A stretch of 64,000 nucleotides of DNA, taken from Onthophagus taurus. Lineage: Eukaryota; Arthropoda; Insecta; Coleoptera; Scarabaeidae. Positions 47,300-59,155 of the stretch are shown here, piece after piece. Where the stretch lies: the NCBI RefSeq assembly GCF_036711975.1, contig NC_091973.1:2108001-2172000 (forward strand), read 5' to 3'. How positions within the stretch are numbered: position 1 is the first letter of the stretch; each line of letters starts with the position of its first letter. The notes under the pieces were generated by a model that saw nothing but the letters and a program-made list of their open reading frames with translations, did not search any database and was not told the origin of the DNA. The translations under genes were made by a program, and so were the position numbers.

Positions 47300-49320
47300 C
47301 AGGATAGGCTTGGTTTTACGCTCCATTGACTTCGAAGACGTCGGCCGCCCCAAGTATCATGAAAAATACTTAGGTTGGTCGACGTCTTCGAAGTCAGCTG
47401 AGATTATTTCTGCCACAAACTTCAAGCAGGGTAGACTTGGTTTCGTGCTCCAAATCCTGAGTGATGCCATTAACAACTTTATGGCAGAAATAATCTCGAC
47501 CCAACCTAAGTATTGTTCCAAATACTTGAGGCGGCCGACGTCTTCGAAGTCGGCCGAGATCATTTCTACCATTAACTCCAAGCAGGGTACACTTGGTTTC
47601 ACGTTTTGACTCTTGAGTAATACCATTAACAACTTTATGGCAGAAATAATCTCGGCCGACTTCGAAGATGTCGGCCGCCCCAAGTATTATGAAAAATACT
47701 TAGGTTGGGTCGTGATAATTTCTGCCATAAACTTCAGGCAGGGTAGATTTGGGTTCGCGCTCCAAATCCCGAATGATACCATTAACAACTTTATGGCAGA
47801 AATAATCTCGACCCAACCTAAGTATTGTTCCAAATACTTGGGGCGGCCGACGTCTTCGAAGTCGGCCGAGATTATTTCTACCATTAACTCCAAGCAGGTT
47901 ACACTTGGTTTCACGTTTTGACTCTCGAGTAATACCATTAACAACTTTATGGCGGAAATAATCTCGGCCGACTTCGAAGACGTCGGCCGCACCAAGTATC
48001 ATGAAAAATACTTAGGTTGGGTCGAGATTATTTCTCTCATAAACTTCAAGCAGGGTAGATTTGGGTTGACGCTCCAAATCCGGAGTGATGCCATTAAAAC
48101 TTTATGGCAGAAATAATCTCGACCCAACCTAAGTACTGTTCCAAATACTTGGGGCGGCCGACGTCTTCGAAGTCGGCCGAGATTATTTCTACCATTAACT
48201 CCAAGCAGGGTACAGTTGGTTTCACGTTTTGACTCTCGAGTAATACCATTAACAACTTTATGGCGGAAATAATCTCGGCCGACTTCGAAGACGTCGGCCG
48301 CACCAAGTATCATGAAAAATACTTAGGTTGGGTCGAGATTATTTCTGTCATAAACTTCAAGCAGGGTAGATTTGGGTTCGCGCTCCAAATCCCGAGTGAT
48401 GCCATTAACAACTTTATGGCAGAAATAATCTCGACCCAACCTAAGTACTGTTCCAAATACTTGGGGCGGCCGACGTCTTCGAAGTCGGCCGAGATTATTT
48501 CTACCATTAACTCCAAGCAGGGTACACTTGGTTTCACGTTTTGACTCTCGAGTAATACCATTAAAAACTTTATGGCGGAAATAATCTCGGCCGACTTCGA
48601 AGACGTCGGCCGCCCCAAGTATCATGAAAAATACTTAGGTTGGGTCGAGATTATTTCTGTCATAAACTTCAAGCAAGGTAGATTTGGGTTCACACTCCAA
48701 ATCCCGAGTGATGCCATTAACAACTTTATGGCAGAAATAATCTCGACCTAAGTAACCTAAGTATTGTTCCAAATACTTGAGGCGGCCGACGTCTTCGAAG
48801 TCGGCCGAGATTATTTCTACCATTAACTCCAAGCAGGGTACACTTGGTTTCACGTTTTGACTCTCGAGTAATACCATTAACAACTTTATGGCGGAAATAA
48901 TCTCGGCCGACTTCGAAGACGTCGGCCGCCCCAAGTATCATGAAAAATACTTAGGTTGGGTCGTGATTATTTCTGCCATAAACTTCAGGCAGGGATACTA
49001 TTAACAACTTTATGGCAGAAATAATCTCGACCCAACCTAAGTACTGTTCCAAATACTTGAGGCGGCCGACGTCTTCGAAGTCGGCCGAGATTATTTCTAC
49101 CATTAACTCCAAGCAGGGTACATTTGGTTTCACGTTTTGATTCTCGAGTAATACCATTAACAACTTTATGGTAGAAATAATCTCGGCCGACTTCGAAGAC
49201 GTCGGCCGCCCCAAGTATTATGAAAAATACTTAGGTTGGGTCGTGATTATTTCTGCCATAAACTTCAGGCAGGGATACTATTAATAAATGGCAGAAATAA
49301 TCTCGGCTGTATAAAAATTT
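47300..49320. repeat. Satellite family B, unit about 311 bp with internal inverted repeats
   Basis: About six to seven units. Each contains GGCCGAC-TTCGAAGA-CGTCGGCC-type inverted text in both orientations, ATACTTAGGTTGGGTCGAG and its complement, AACTTTATGGCAGAAATAAT, and AACTCCAAGCAGGGTACAC. The landmark CTCGGCCGACTTCGAAG recurs near 47650, 47965, 48276, 48588, 48900 and 49185. ORFs of about 100 codons occur on both strands because few stops fall in the unit; the period is not a multiple of three and they do not form a longer protein. Confidence 0.93.
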
Positions 49321-51078
49321 TGAATTCAAATTTCCCACAATTTTCTGCTACAAGTTAAAGCATGCGTATAATATGCGTCGATGGTATTTTGACCCTTATG
49401 GTAAATATATGGAATGTATTATTGCATGGATTTACGATTCATTAAACGAGACGGCGTTTTCAATTAGATAGTAACGCACGAATTCGGCCGTAATAAGTAT
49501 AAATTGACGCCGATCATAAAGTGAAACATTCAAATTGGATTGCGGTGCGTTATCTTCGCGCGCGAGAGGCGCAGTTTCGAAAGTTTAATCGTCGAGTTAA
49601 CTGCCCGCGTGTCCATTACTATCGTTTTAACGGCGAAGCACGCCGCGGATTACCGTAGGCCGCGTATTTATAGGTACTCGTTATTGCCTATATTCATTTT
49701 TATCTTGCCGGACAATTCGAAAACAGACACAACCCCCCTCATAGTATTATTGCCTTCCTCTAATTCCTACCTTACGTGCGTTGATTGAACGTTGTCTTTC
49801 ATGATATAAATCAAAGGTAATGACGATCCCGTCATTAAAGGCAATCCATATCAGTAGCCCGACGACGTGTATCCAAAAAAATTTCGTTCCTATATCGAAG
49901 CCTACAATCTACCGGGACGATTTTTACCCTTTTTCGTTATTCTTTTTTTTGTGATTAATCGCCGATTATAAATGTGTCGTATAATTAAATAAATTGCCCT
50001 AATGCACTAATATTTCATTTCCGGGTAAATGATAGTATCTGAGAACCGAATGTATGTTTTTGACGGGCCGGATTATTTTTGATAAAAATTTTACATCCCA
50101 CTATTAGCTTGATTGCGTTGTAATCGAAAAGAAATCAAAAAAGGTGATTTTCAAGTCGCATTATTGGAAAAGCCCCCGTTATCTTTTTTTTTATGAATTT
50201 TTCGGAAAAGCACTCAATCAAAAAAGTGTAGAGCTAGTATTGCTCCGTTCGGACACCGGTTGCAATTTAACTTTACTACTCTAACTGTTATTGCGCCATC
50301 CACGTTTGATTTAGAGGAGCCGCAATTACGGGTTCGTAATGCGGAGGCTCAATCAGTGGCATGGGCCCCGCAGGCCCCCTATAACAATGAACGTTTTTCA
50401 ATGTGTACGTCGTCGCCGGTCCCGATAATAATGATTACTCAATCAAGATCTGGCCATTGTTCGCCCGACGCGTTATGCATAAATTACAGGTTACCCCTTT
50501 TGCACTAAATGGATGCTAATGTACTCGCCCGCTTTTTCGCTTTACGCGATCTCAACGATAAAAACCGAAAAACGGAAGAATTTATTGTCTACTAGTTTAA
50601 TTAAGGGGGTGAATCTATTGTTTTAGACGAGTAAATCACGCGAATCGCCCGTTTTCTTTGTATTTTTTGATACCATCGCTTCCGGTCGGTCGTAACTCTC
50701 TTTTTCAACTCTTTTTTTCACCATTATATTAATTGAATAGCCACTACGGACGTTCGACGTTCCCATTTTACTTACTCGCCCATAAAAATGTTAATACGAT
50801 AATTTTTCGTTACTAATGTGGCAGACTCGATAGAAGTCAACCATCGAATGGGCAATAATGTAACAATTTGATTTACTCACGACAACCAAATAGTCTATAA
50901 ATTCGCTATAAATTTCGTGAACTTCCTGTTACAATATTCGAAAAGATTTTAAGGTTATCTTTTGACGTAATAAACCCCACCCAGTTCACGCAATTCACGC
51001 AATTCACTCACAGTTGCTTCTTCAGTTGCAACGGAAGCACGTGTTTTTATCGTTGTGGTCGAAAAAGAATCTTAAAAC
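49321..51078. other. CG-richer unique non-coding DNA and promoter side of the first cluster gene
   Basis: No gene is supported in 1.7 kb. CG-rich around 49530-49680 and 50240-50420. 50990-51078 should contain the 5' UTR of the gene starting at 51079, with the repeated phrase CACGCAATTCACGCAATTCA at about 50996. Confidence 0.35.
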
Positions 51079-51666
51079 ATGGTAAATTTCTTAATAACAT
51101 TTCATAAAATGCAAATTCTATTAATCTTTTTTATTTTTATTAATAGACGCTTCATTTATCCCACGAAATCAGCGTTAACTCACATTGTTCTTACTACCAA
51201 ATGTCGTTAAAAACAATCATTCAAGAGCAAGTTTTAGAACACCCTTGCGCCCCCATTTTAATCAACATCTTCGAGCATCAATATAAAATCGGCGATACAT
51301 GTAAATTAATTTTAATTACTTTAATCCACTTAATTGTTATAATTTTTGAATCTAGATCACGCGGATTATTTGATCTCGACTTACGGAATGACGAAATCGA
51401 AGTACTACAGCACCTTCGGTGGTTCCAGGAAATGCGAAGCTAAAAGATGCCAAAATGTAATTAGGATCATTATAGAGCTTGAAGGGGAAACTTTGGATCA
51501 CCCAGTTTTCAAAACATACCGCCTACAACTCGAGGTAAAAATCAACCAAATTGGGTATCCGAATAACCACATGGTTAATGTTTTGTTTGACCCGTTATTA
51601 TCGAATGAATTTGAGCCACCTACCCATACTCCAATGCACAACAATTGTGGAGAGGCAAATGAATAA
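51079..51666 (+). CDS. Unrecognised three-exon family, member 1
   Basis: Exons 51079-51081 (only the ATG), 51147-51300 and 51356-51666 join in phase into 155 residues. The intron after ATG is phase 0; the next is phase 1 and falls just before HADYLISTYGMTKSK. That motif closely matches TDYMVSTYGKTKSG of member 6 (59156-59947), so the two are paralogues although they lie about 8 kb apart on opposite strands. The last exon has alternating hydrophobic stretches (VIRIIIELEGE, YRLQLEVKINQIG) typical of a small beta-sandwich. There is no signal peptide and no membrane segment. Function unknown. Confidence 0.78.
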
Positions 51667-51859
51667 CAAAAAACAATTTCTTAATAAAGTTGTACTTATT
51701 TTTATATTTTATTTTAATATCAGTTTTTAAGTGTTTAATAAACACAAATTTAAACTAATCTTACTTCTTTTTATTTAAACAACATTAACATAATAAATCC
51801 CAAATAAATTGAAGAATATTTTTAAACCTTGAAATGACCTTGATATTTAAAAATTACTT

Positions 51860-53885
51860 TGTAAATGATAAATTTTCATATTTTTCTCGATATCTATGAA
51901 TTTGAAAGAAAAAGTGGAAGAGAGCAAATTTGCTACAACTTTTATTCTAAAAGTTTTTTTCTAATATGCTCTGATTGCCAAGCGTTACCATTAACAGCAA
52001 AAAATAACGAATTTTCACATTTTCGTATTTTTCTCGATATCTATGAATCTGAGAGCAAAAGTGCAAGAGAGCAATTTTGTTAAGAATAAAATTTGCTACA
52101 ACTTTTGTCGTAAAAGTTTTTTTGTAATATGCTCCGATTCCCAAATGTTACCATTAACAGCAAAAAACAACGAATTCATCAAATTATCATATTTGTATAT
52201 TTTCCTCGATATTTAAGCATCTAAGAGCAAAAGTAAAAGAGACCAATTATGTTAAGAATAAAATTTGCTACATTTTTTGTTCTAAAAGTTTTTTTGTAAC
52301 ATGCTCCGATTCCCAAATATTACCATTAACAGCAAAAAGCAACGAATTCATGAAATTATCATATTTTTATATTTTTCTCGATATTTAAGCATCTGAGAGC
52401 AAAAGTGCAAGAGACCAATTATGTAGAGAATAAAATTAGCTACAACTTTTGTTCTAAAAGTTTTTTTGTAATATGTTCCGATTCCCAAATGTTACCATTA
52501 ACAGCAAAAAACAACGAATTCATCAAATTTTTATATTTTTCTCGTTATTTAAGCATCTGAGAGCAAAAGTGCAAGAGACCAATTTTGTTAGGAATAAAAT
52601 TTGCTACAACTTTTGTGCTAAAAGTTTTTTTGTAATGTGCTCCGATTCCCAAATGTTACCATTAACAGCTAAAAACAAGGAATTCATCAAATTATCATAT
52701 TTTTATATTTGTCTCGATATTTAAGCATCTGAGAGCAAAAGTGCAAGAGACCAATTTTGTTAAGAATAAAATTTGCTACAACTTTTGTTCTAAAAGTTTT
52801 TTTGTAATATGCTCCGATTCCCAAATGTTACCATTAACAGCAAAAAACAACGAATTCTTCAAATTATCATATTTTTGCATTTTTCTCGATATTTAAGCAT
52901 CTGAGAGCAAAAGTGCAAGAAACCAATTATGTAGAGAATAAAATTTGCTACAATTTTTGTTCTAAAAGTTTTTTTGTAATATGCTCCGATTCCCAAATGT
53001 TACCATTAACAGCAAAAAACAACGAATTCATAAAATTTTTATATTTTTCTCGTTATTTAAGCATCTGAGAGCAAAAGTGAAAGAGAGCAATTTTGTTAAG
53101 AATAAAATTTGCTACAACTTTTGTTCGAAAAGTTTTTTTGTAATATGCTCCGATTCCCAAATGTTACCATTAACAGCAAAAAACAACGAATTCATCAAAT
53201 TATCATATTTTTATATTTTTCTCGATATTTAAGCATCTGAGAGCAAAAGTGCAAGAGACCAATTTTGTTAGGAATAAAATTTGCTACAACTTTTGTGCTA
53301 AAAGTTTTTTTGTAATGTGCTCCGATTCCCAAATGTTACCATTAACAGCAAAAAACAAGGAATTCATCAAATTATCATATTTTTATATTTTTCTCGATAT
53401 TTAAGCATCTGAGAGCAAAAGTGCAAGAGACCAATTATGTAGAGAATAAAATTTGCTACAACTTTTGTTCTAAAAGTTTTTTTGTAATATGCTCTGATTC
53501 CCAAATGTTACCATTAACAGCAAAAAACAACGAATTCATCAAATTTTTATATTTTTCTCGTTATTTAAGCATCTGAGAGCAAAAGTAAAAGAGAGCAATT
53601 TTGTTAAGAATAAAATTTGCTACAACTTTTATTCGGAAAGTTTTTTTGTAATATGCTCCGATTCCCAAATGTTACCATTAACAGCAAAAAACAACGAATT
53701 CATCAAATTATCATATTTTTATATTTTTCTCGATATTTAAGCATCTGAGAGCAAAAGTACAAGAGACCAATTTTGTTAAGAATAAAATTTGCTACAACTT
53801 TTGTTCTAAAAGTTTTTTTGTAATATGCTCCGATTGCGGAGTGGTACCATTAACAGCTTGCAAAAAACAACGAGTTCATCTAATT
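51860..53885 (+). repeat. Satellite family A array, about 12 copies
   Basis: Unit of about 163-172 bp: GCATCTGAGAGCAAAAGTGC, AATAAAATTTGCTACAACTT, AAAAGTTTTTTTGTAATATG, CTCCGATTCCCAAATGTTAC, AACAACGAATTCATCAAATT. Short and long unit forms alternate, from a deletion around ATTATCATATTT. The right edge changes to GATTGCGGAGTGGTACCATT, which is also the right edge of the second array. Confidence 0.95.
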
Positions 53886-54174
53886 TTTTATCTTAACTAC
53901 ATCTTGAGGAAAAAAATTTTAATTCAACATATTTTATATAAAATTTATTAATCTATATCGCGATAACAATAACATGATACGTGAATGAATAAGAAGAATC
54001 AAATTTCATTTTACTCCGAATTCAGTTTAGAATTCTTGAGATTGCGATTAGTGCTAAATGTATGTTATCAAATTTTTCCATAAGTAAGATCAAGTTTTTA
54101 TTGATAAGTATATTATAACATGGGTATGTTGGTTTATATATATAAAAGTATTAAAAATAAAATTAATAAAATTG

Positions 54175-54693
54175 TTAACATAATAAATATTTAGAAGTCC
54201 AAATACTATTAAAAGGTTCGTTAATAACAATACGAACGTCTACTTTATATTTTTCGTAGTAATACTCATCGATAGTATTTTCCAAGATGATGTTAGCATA
54301 AATCTTTTTCTTATGGCAGACGCTAAATGATCGTTGTGATAGTTCCGTTACGCCTTGGAACGATTTAAGTGTATTTCCATCATTTTCCCATATATAAATT
54401 TGATAATCCACGAACCCTAATTGTTTAATTTTAATTTAAAAAAATTTATTACTTAAAAAAAACTTACAATTATACGTATTTGTATCTCGATATTCCATAT
54501 CATAATAATGTTGATAAATAGAAATAATAATCGAAGTTTTATTTAAAACTTTAAACGTCTCTTCCAATAAAAAACCATCATAATTGCGGTGATTTGCTTG
54601 CAACCAAATTGTTTCTTTGTACAGTTTTCCCGCCTTAAACTTTTTAATAAATTATTTAATTAATAAATTTTTTTAAAATACCTGATAAGCCAT
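54175..54693 (-). CDS. Unrecognised three-exon family, member 2
   Basis: Exons 54682-54693 (MAYQ), 54468-54639 and 54175-54416 join in phase into 141 residues. The phase-1 intron comes just before FVDYQIYIWENDGN, the family position. The ending (VRIVINEPFNSIWTSKYLLC) parallels member 7 (LSIMVKEPIAHGWTSEFKFY), and the middle block KIYANIILENTID parallels RRVSANILLTDRIED there. It is therefore closest to member 7. No signal peptide, no membrane segment, function unknown. Confidence 0.78.
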
Positions 54694-55315
54694 TTTATTT
54701 GTTAATTAACGCTTTCGTAGGACCGTCTTAACCGAACTATTAACACAGACTGACTCAAAGACTTGTTGATATTACATTGTAGCGACAAATAAGGATTAAG
54801 GTTCGAAACGTAACATTTTCGCTGACCAAAGAATTTTTTTATTAATTAAAATAAACTCGTGCTTTATAAACTTTAATCATCACCCCTTAAGAAAAAAATA
54901 AATAAATAAATAAAGGAATAATTTTTTATGAATATAATAATTAATGCATATTTGTAACGCTTACTTTAGCTCTTTTTTAATAGATGGAAACATGCACTAA
55001 AATAATAAAATTTAAGTAATTAAATTTATATAATATATAAAATAAATTAATATATTAATTTATATATATATTAATATAATTATTTAATATTTTTATTTAT
55101 TTTTAAATAAAACATTTTTTTATTATTTTAATAAATCTTTATTAAGCATCATTTCTTGCTTTAAATTTATATAATATATAAAATAAATTAATATATTAAT
55201 TTATATATATATTAATATAATTATTTAATATTTTTATTTATTTTTAAATAAAACATTTTTTTATTATTTTAATAAATCTTTATTAAGCATCATTTCTTGC
55301 TTATAAAAGTTGCAA
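54694..55315. other. AT-rich spacer with a 141-bp tandem duplication
   Basis: The segment 55021-55161 is repeated almost exactly at 55162-55302 (starting TAAATTTATATAATATATAA and ending in ATCATTTCTTGCTT). The first part is the promoter side of member 2. Confidence 0.8.
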
Positions 55316-55356
55316 AAGTAAAAAAATAAAAATTATTCTTATAAAAATAATCGTTT

Positions 55357-55579
55357 TTAATATTCCTCCGGTGGACTCGGAAGATCCTGCGTGAACTGCG
55401 CAGCGAGGAGAGTATTTTCCGGCATATTCTCCACGTTTATCTCGAACATAAACATGAAGCAAAAGAAGCATTGAGGATTTTCATTAAACCTCCCGGTAAG
55501 CTGGACGTTAATCTTCACCTCACCTCTCCCCGGAATCACGTTGATTAATTTATTGTCGATGAAATTGTGATAGTGGCCG
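55357..55579 (-). pseudogene. Truncated copy of the last exon of member 3
   Basis: Nearly identical to 57075-57300 at the DNA level. The translation from NGHYHNFIDNKLINVIPGRG to TQDLPSPPEEY differs by S for N near the end. It is cut where satellite A begins (GGCCGTCTTCAAAGTGCAAG), losing the splice acceptor and exon 1. It has no start of its own, so it is a gene fragment, probably dead. High identity points to a recent duplication. Confidence 0.85.
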
Positions 55580-56905
55580 TCTTCAAAGTGCAAGGGAGCA
55601 ATTTTGTTAAGAATAAAATTTGCTACAACTTTTGTTCTAAAAGTTTTTTTGTAATATGCTCCGATTCCCAAATGTTACCATTAACAGCAAAAAACAACGA
55701 ATTCATCAAATTATCATATTTTTATATTTTTCTCGATATTTAAGCATCTGAGAGCAAAAGTGCAAGAGACCAATTTTGTTAAGAATAAAATTTGCTACAA
55801 CTTTTGTTCTAAAAGTTTTTTTGTAATATGCTCCGATTCCCAAATGTTACCATTAACAGCAAAAAACAACGAATTTATCAAATTATCATATTTTTATATT
55901 TTTCTCGATATTTAAGCATCTCAGAGCAAAAGTGCAAGAGACCAATTTTGTTAGGAATAAAATTTGCTACAACTTTTGTTCTAAAAGTTTTTTTGTAATA
56001 TGCTTCGATTCCCAAATGTTACTATTAACAGCAAAAAACAACGAATTCATCAAATTATCATATTTTTATATTTTTCTCGATATTTAAGCATCTGAGAGCA
56101 AAAGTGCAAGAGACCAATTTTGTTAAGAATAAAATTTGCTACAACTTTTGTTCTAAAAGTTTTTTTGTAATATGCTCCGATTCCCAAATGTTACCATTAA
56201 CAGCAAAAAACAACGAATTCATCAAATTTTTATATTTTTCTCGATATTTAAGCATCTGAGAGCAAAAGTGCAAGAGACCAATTTTGTTAAGAATAAAATT
56301 TGCTACAACTTTTGTTCTAAAAGTTTTTTTGTAATATGCTCCGATTCCCAAATGTTACCATTAACAGCAAAAAACAACGAATTCATCAAATTATCATATT
56401 TTTATATTTTTCTCGATACTGAAGCATCTGAGAGCAAAAGTGCAAGAGACCAATTATGTAGAGAATAAAATTTGCTACAACTTTTGTTCTAAAACTTTTT
56501 TTGTAATATGCTCCGATTCCCAAATGTTACCATTAACAGCAAAAAAACAACGAATTCATCAAATTTTTATATTTTTCTCGTTATTTAAGTATCTGAGAGC
56601 AAAAGTGCAAGACACCAATTTTGTTAAGAATAAAATTTGCTACAACTTTTGTTCTAAAAGTTTTTTTGTAATATGCTCCGATTCCCAAATGTTACCATTA
56701 ACAGCAAAAAACAACGAATTCATCAAATTATCATATTTTTCTCGATATTTAAGCATCTGAGAGCAAAAGTGAAAGAGACCAATTATGTTAAGAATAAAAT
56801 TTGCTACAACTTTTGTTCTAAAAGTTTTTGTGTAATATGCTCCGATTGCGGAGTGGTACCATTAACAGCTTGCAAAAAACAACGAGTTCATCTAATTTTT
56901 TATCT
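55580..56905 (+). repeat. Satellite family A array, second block, about 8 copies
   Basis: Same units as 51860-53885. The left edge breaks into the truncated exon copy. The right edge (GATTGCGGAGTGGTACCATT, then AACAACGAGTTCATCTAATT) and the following 150 bp match 53830-54000, so the block and its right flank are a segmental copy of the first array. Confidence 0.95.
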
Positions 56906-57074
56906 TAACTACATCTTGAGGAAAAAAATCGTAACTCAACATATTTTATAAAATTTATTAATCTATATCGTGATAACAATAACATGATACGTGAATAAAT
57001 AAGAAGAATCATTTCTTGCTTATAAAAATTGCAAAAGTAAAAAAATAAAAATTATTCTTATAAAAATAATCATT

Positions 57075-57583
57075 TTAATATTCCTCCGGTGGATTCGGAA
57101 GATCCTGCGTGAACTGCGCAGCGAGGAGAGTATTTTCCGGCATATTCTCCACGTTTATCTCGAACATAAACATGAAGCAAAAGAAGCATTGAGGATTTTC
57201 ATTAAACCTCCCGGTAAGCTGGACGTTAATCTTCACCTCACCTCTCCCCGGAATCACGTTGATTAATTTATTGTCGATGAAATTGTGATAGTGGCCGTTT
57301 TCGGTCAATCCGTATATCGTAACGAGATATTGGATAGAAGCTGAATGTTAAAAAAAAAAAATTTTAATAATTTTAAAGTTGTTAGAAAAAAATGCTTACG
57401 AAGCGTGCCATCAAGAAATTGAATTTCTGATATTTTTATGATTATGGGTGTTCCCTGGGATGGAGATAATTGTCGGTGCAACAAACAATTTTCGGAAAAA
57501 CCGGTATAAAGTGAGGAAAGTTCCACTGAGCTCGCAAAACACATTGTTGGTGTTGGCGGCATCGGCAACGAACGATTAAGCAT
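57075..57583 (-). CDS. Unrecognised family, member 3 (two exons)
   Basis: Exons 57400-57583 (184 nt) and 57075-57340 join in phase into 149 residues. The phase-1 intron precedes SIQYLVTIYGLTENG. It is the close paralogue of member 4: both have a 184-nt first exon with CLLHRQLSP / YLLHRQLAP and P-I-I-(I/V)-K, and both last exons share YHNFIDNKLIN/YHTFIDNKIIN and TAQFTQDLPN-type ends. The last exon alternates strands (VKINVQLTGRF, FMFMFEINVENMP). It lacks the short first exon of members 1, 2, 6 and 8. Its last exon is duplicated at 55357-55579. Function unknown. Confidence 0.8.
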
Positions 57584-57834
57584 TTTTAAGAATGTATTAA
57601 GAATTAGAGCGACTTCTCTTCGAAGAGAACAATCATGTAACTGAACAGCTTCTTACTCTTTGTTTACTACTGATATAAAATGGAGTAGGGATATCGTTTT
57701 TCGGTTGGCAAGATTGTCAACTGCCTTCTAGCGTTCAATAGAAGTAACATATCTTAAGGGTAGGAATTAAATTAAATAAAAATTTTTTTCTTCTTAATAC
57801 GTTTATTTGTTATAAACAAAGAGTATTAATTAAA

Positions 57835-58335
57835 TCATAAAAGAGGCAAGTTCGGAAGATCTTGAGTAAACTGTGCCGTAACGCGAACATTTCCTGGCAT
57901 ATTTGCTATTTTCACTTCAAGTATCATCATAAAACTGAAATAACATTCAGGAACATCACTCAATTTTCCGGAAAGGTGGATGTGAATCTTCACGAATTCG
58001 CTTCCGTTGATTGTATTTATTATTTTATTGTCGATAAAGGTGTGGTATAAACCATCCTTGAATCCATAAATTGTAACGAGATATTCAATTCGTGCTAAAT
58101 ATCACAAAAAAATTAAAATTTAATTAATTAAACCTTAATCAAAAAACTTACGAGGGGAAGCATCAAGCACTTGAACTTCCATTAATTTGACAATTATAGG
58201 AACACCTTCACGTGGCGCCAATTGACGATGGAGCAAATATCTAATCGACGAACCAACATAATAGGAATTAAGCTCCAACGTGGTTGTAAAGCATATTATT
58301 GGTTTTGGTGGTGGAAGATAGCTACGACGATACAT
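57835..58335 (-). CDS. Unrecognised family, member 4 (two exons)
   Basis: Exons 58152-58335 (184 nt) and 57835-58094 join in phase into 147 residues. An ATG 54 nt upstream is in frame, but the DNA there matches the 5' non-coding DNA of member 3 (GAGAACAATCGTGTAACTGA), so the inner ATG, MYRRSYLPPPKPI, was chosen; it lines up with MLNRSLPMPPTPT of member 3. After the phase-1 intron come RIEYLVTIYGFKDG and FVKIHIHLSGKLSD, FMMILEVKIANMPG. The divergence from member 3 is substantial despite identical exon lengths. Function unknown. Confidence 0.8.
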
Positions 58336-59155
58336 TTTTAAATCGCAACGTCTTCGATGAGAACAATCGTGTAACTGATTTTGGAACATGTGTAGGTTCT
58401 TTCCATTCTTAGTTACTACTAAAAGGGAATAAGTCCCGCCATCTAACGTTCATCAGATATACTATATCGTTACAGTAGGAATTTACTTTATTCGGATTAA
58501 TGCGTAAATTAATTTATTTATATAATTGTGTAATAATAATATGTATAATAGTAATAATATGAATCTATTTTACTATCAAAAACATTATTTTTAAAGAGTT
58601 ATTTAAAAATGTTGTGACCTTCATATGACCGCGAATCTTCTTATAAGTATGAAAATAAAAAATACTCATAAAGTATTAATTTATTTTATAGAGAGACAAA
58701 ATCAGGGAGGTTTTTAGTTGATTCAATACAAATTCATATTGACACACACCAATAAGCTATTTCTGCAATTAACTGGTGATGTGGCACGAATGATTACCAA
58801 AAAGGATCTTTATCAACAAAATGCGTAGTGATGGGCTAAGAAGGAGGAAATAAAAACGATGTGGGGAGGTTTTGATTTGATCCAATACATTTATTTCATA
58901 TTCTAAAATGTTTGAGTTTTCTGGAAAACATCTCAATTAATATTTTTCACTTCTTTCGTAGTTATCAAGTAATCTAAGAACGTTTTTAATCATTTAGTGT
59001 CATTTTGACACACACCAATAACCTTTTTCTGTTTTGTTAGAATTGGCTGATTATTAGGAATTTGAGGTTATTTCAAATAATGCGATGATTAATATTTTAA
59101 TGAGATTTTTATTAATTGCAAATACACAAATATTATTTATTTATTAAATGTTTTG
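58336..59155. other. Spacer with a diverged direct duplication
   Basis: 58336-58480 is the promoter side of member 4. Further right, TTGACACACACCAATAA recurs near 58739 and 59009, and the phrase GGAGGTTTTTAGTTGATTCA near 58708 has a relative GGAGGTTTTGATTTGATCCA near 58865, so about 160 bp was duplicated and has diverged. No gene. Confidence 0.5.

Noticed and set aside
47357-49214. Repeated open frames of about 100 codons on both strands (for example [14 protein letters not shown]) as a protein-coding tandem family
   Set aside because: They follow the 311-bp repeat, occur on both strands at once, the period is not a multiple of three, and no start, splice or codon signal supports translation.
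39435-49320. CRISPR-like array appearance
   Set aside because: Regular repeats with spacers are present, but this is insect DNA, the spacers are repeated too, and units are 100-311 bp; these are satellites.
52473-56951. Open frames of 83-106 codons with NVTINSKKQRIHQIFIFF as genes
   Set aside because: They recur with every one or two satellite A units and have no independent support; they are by-products of the array.
58336-58389. Longer start (MFQNQLHDC) for family member 4
   Set aside because: The DNA matches the 5' non-coding DNA of member 3; the inner ATG gives the same 184-nt exon as in member 3.
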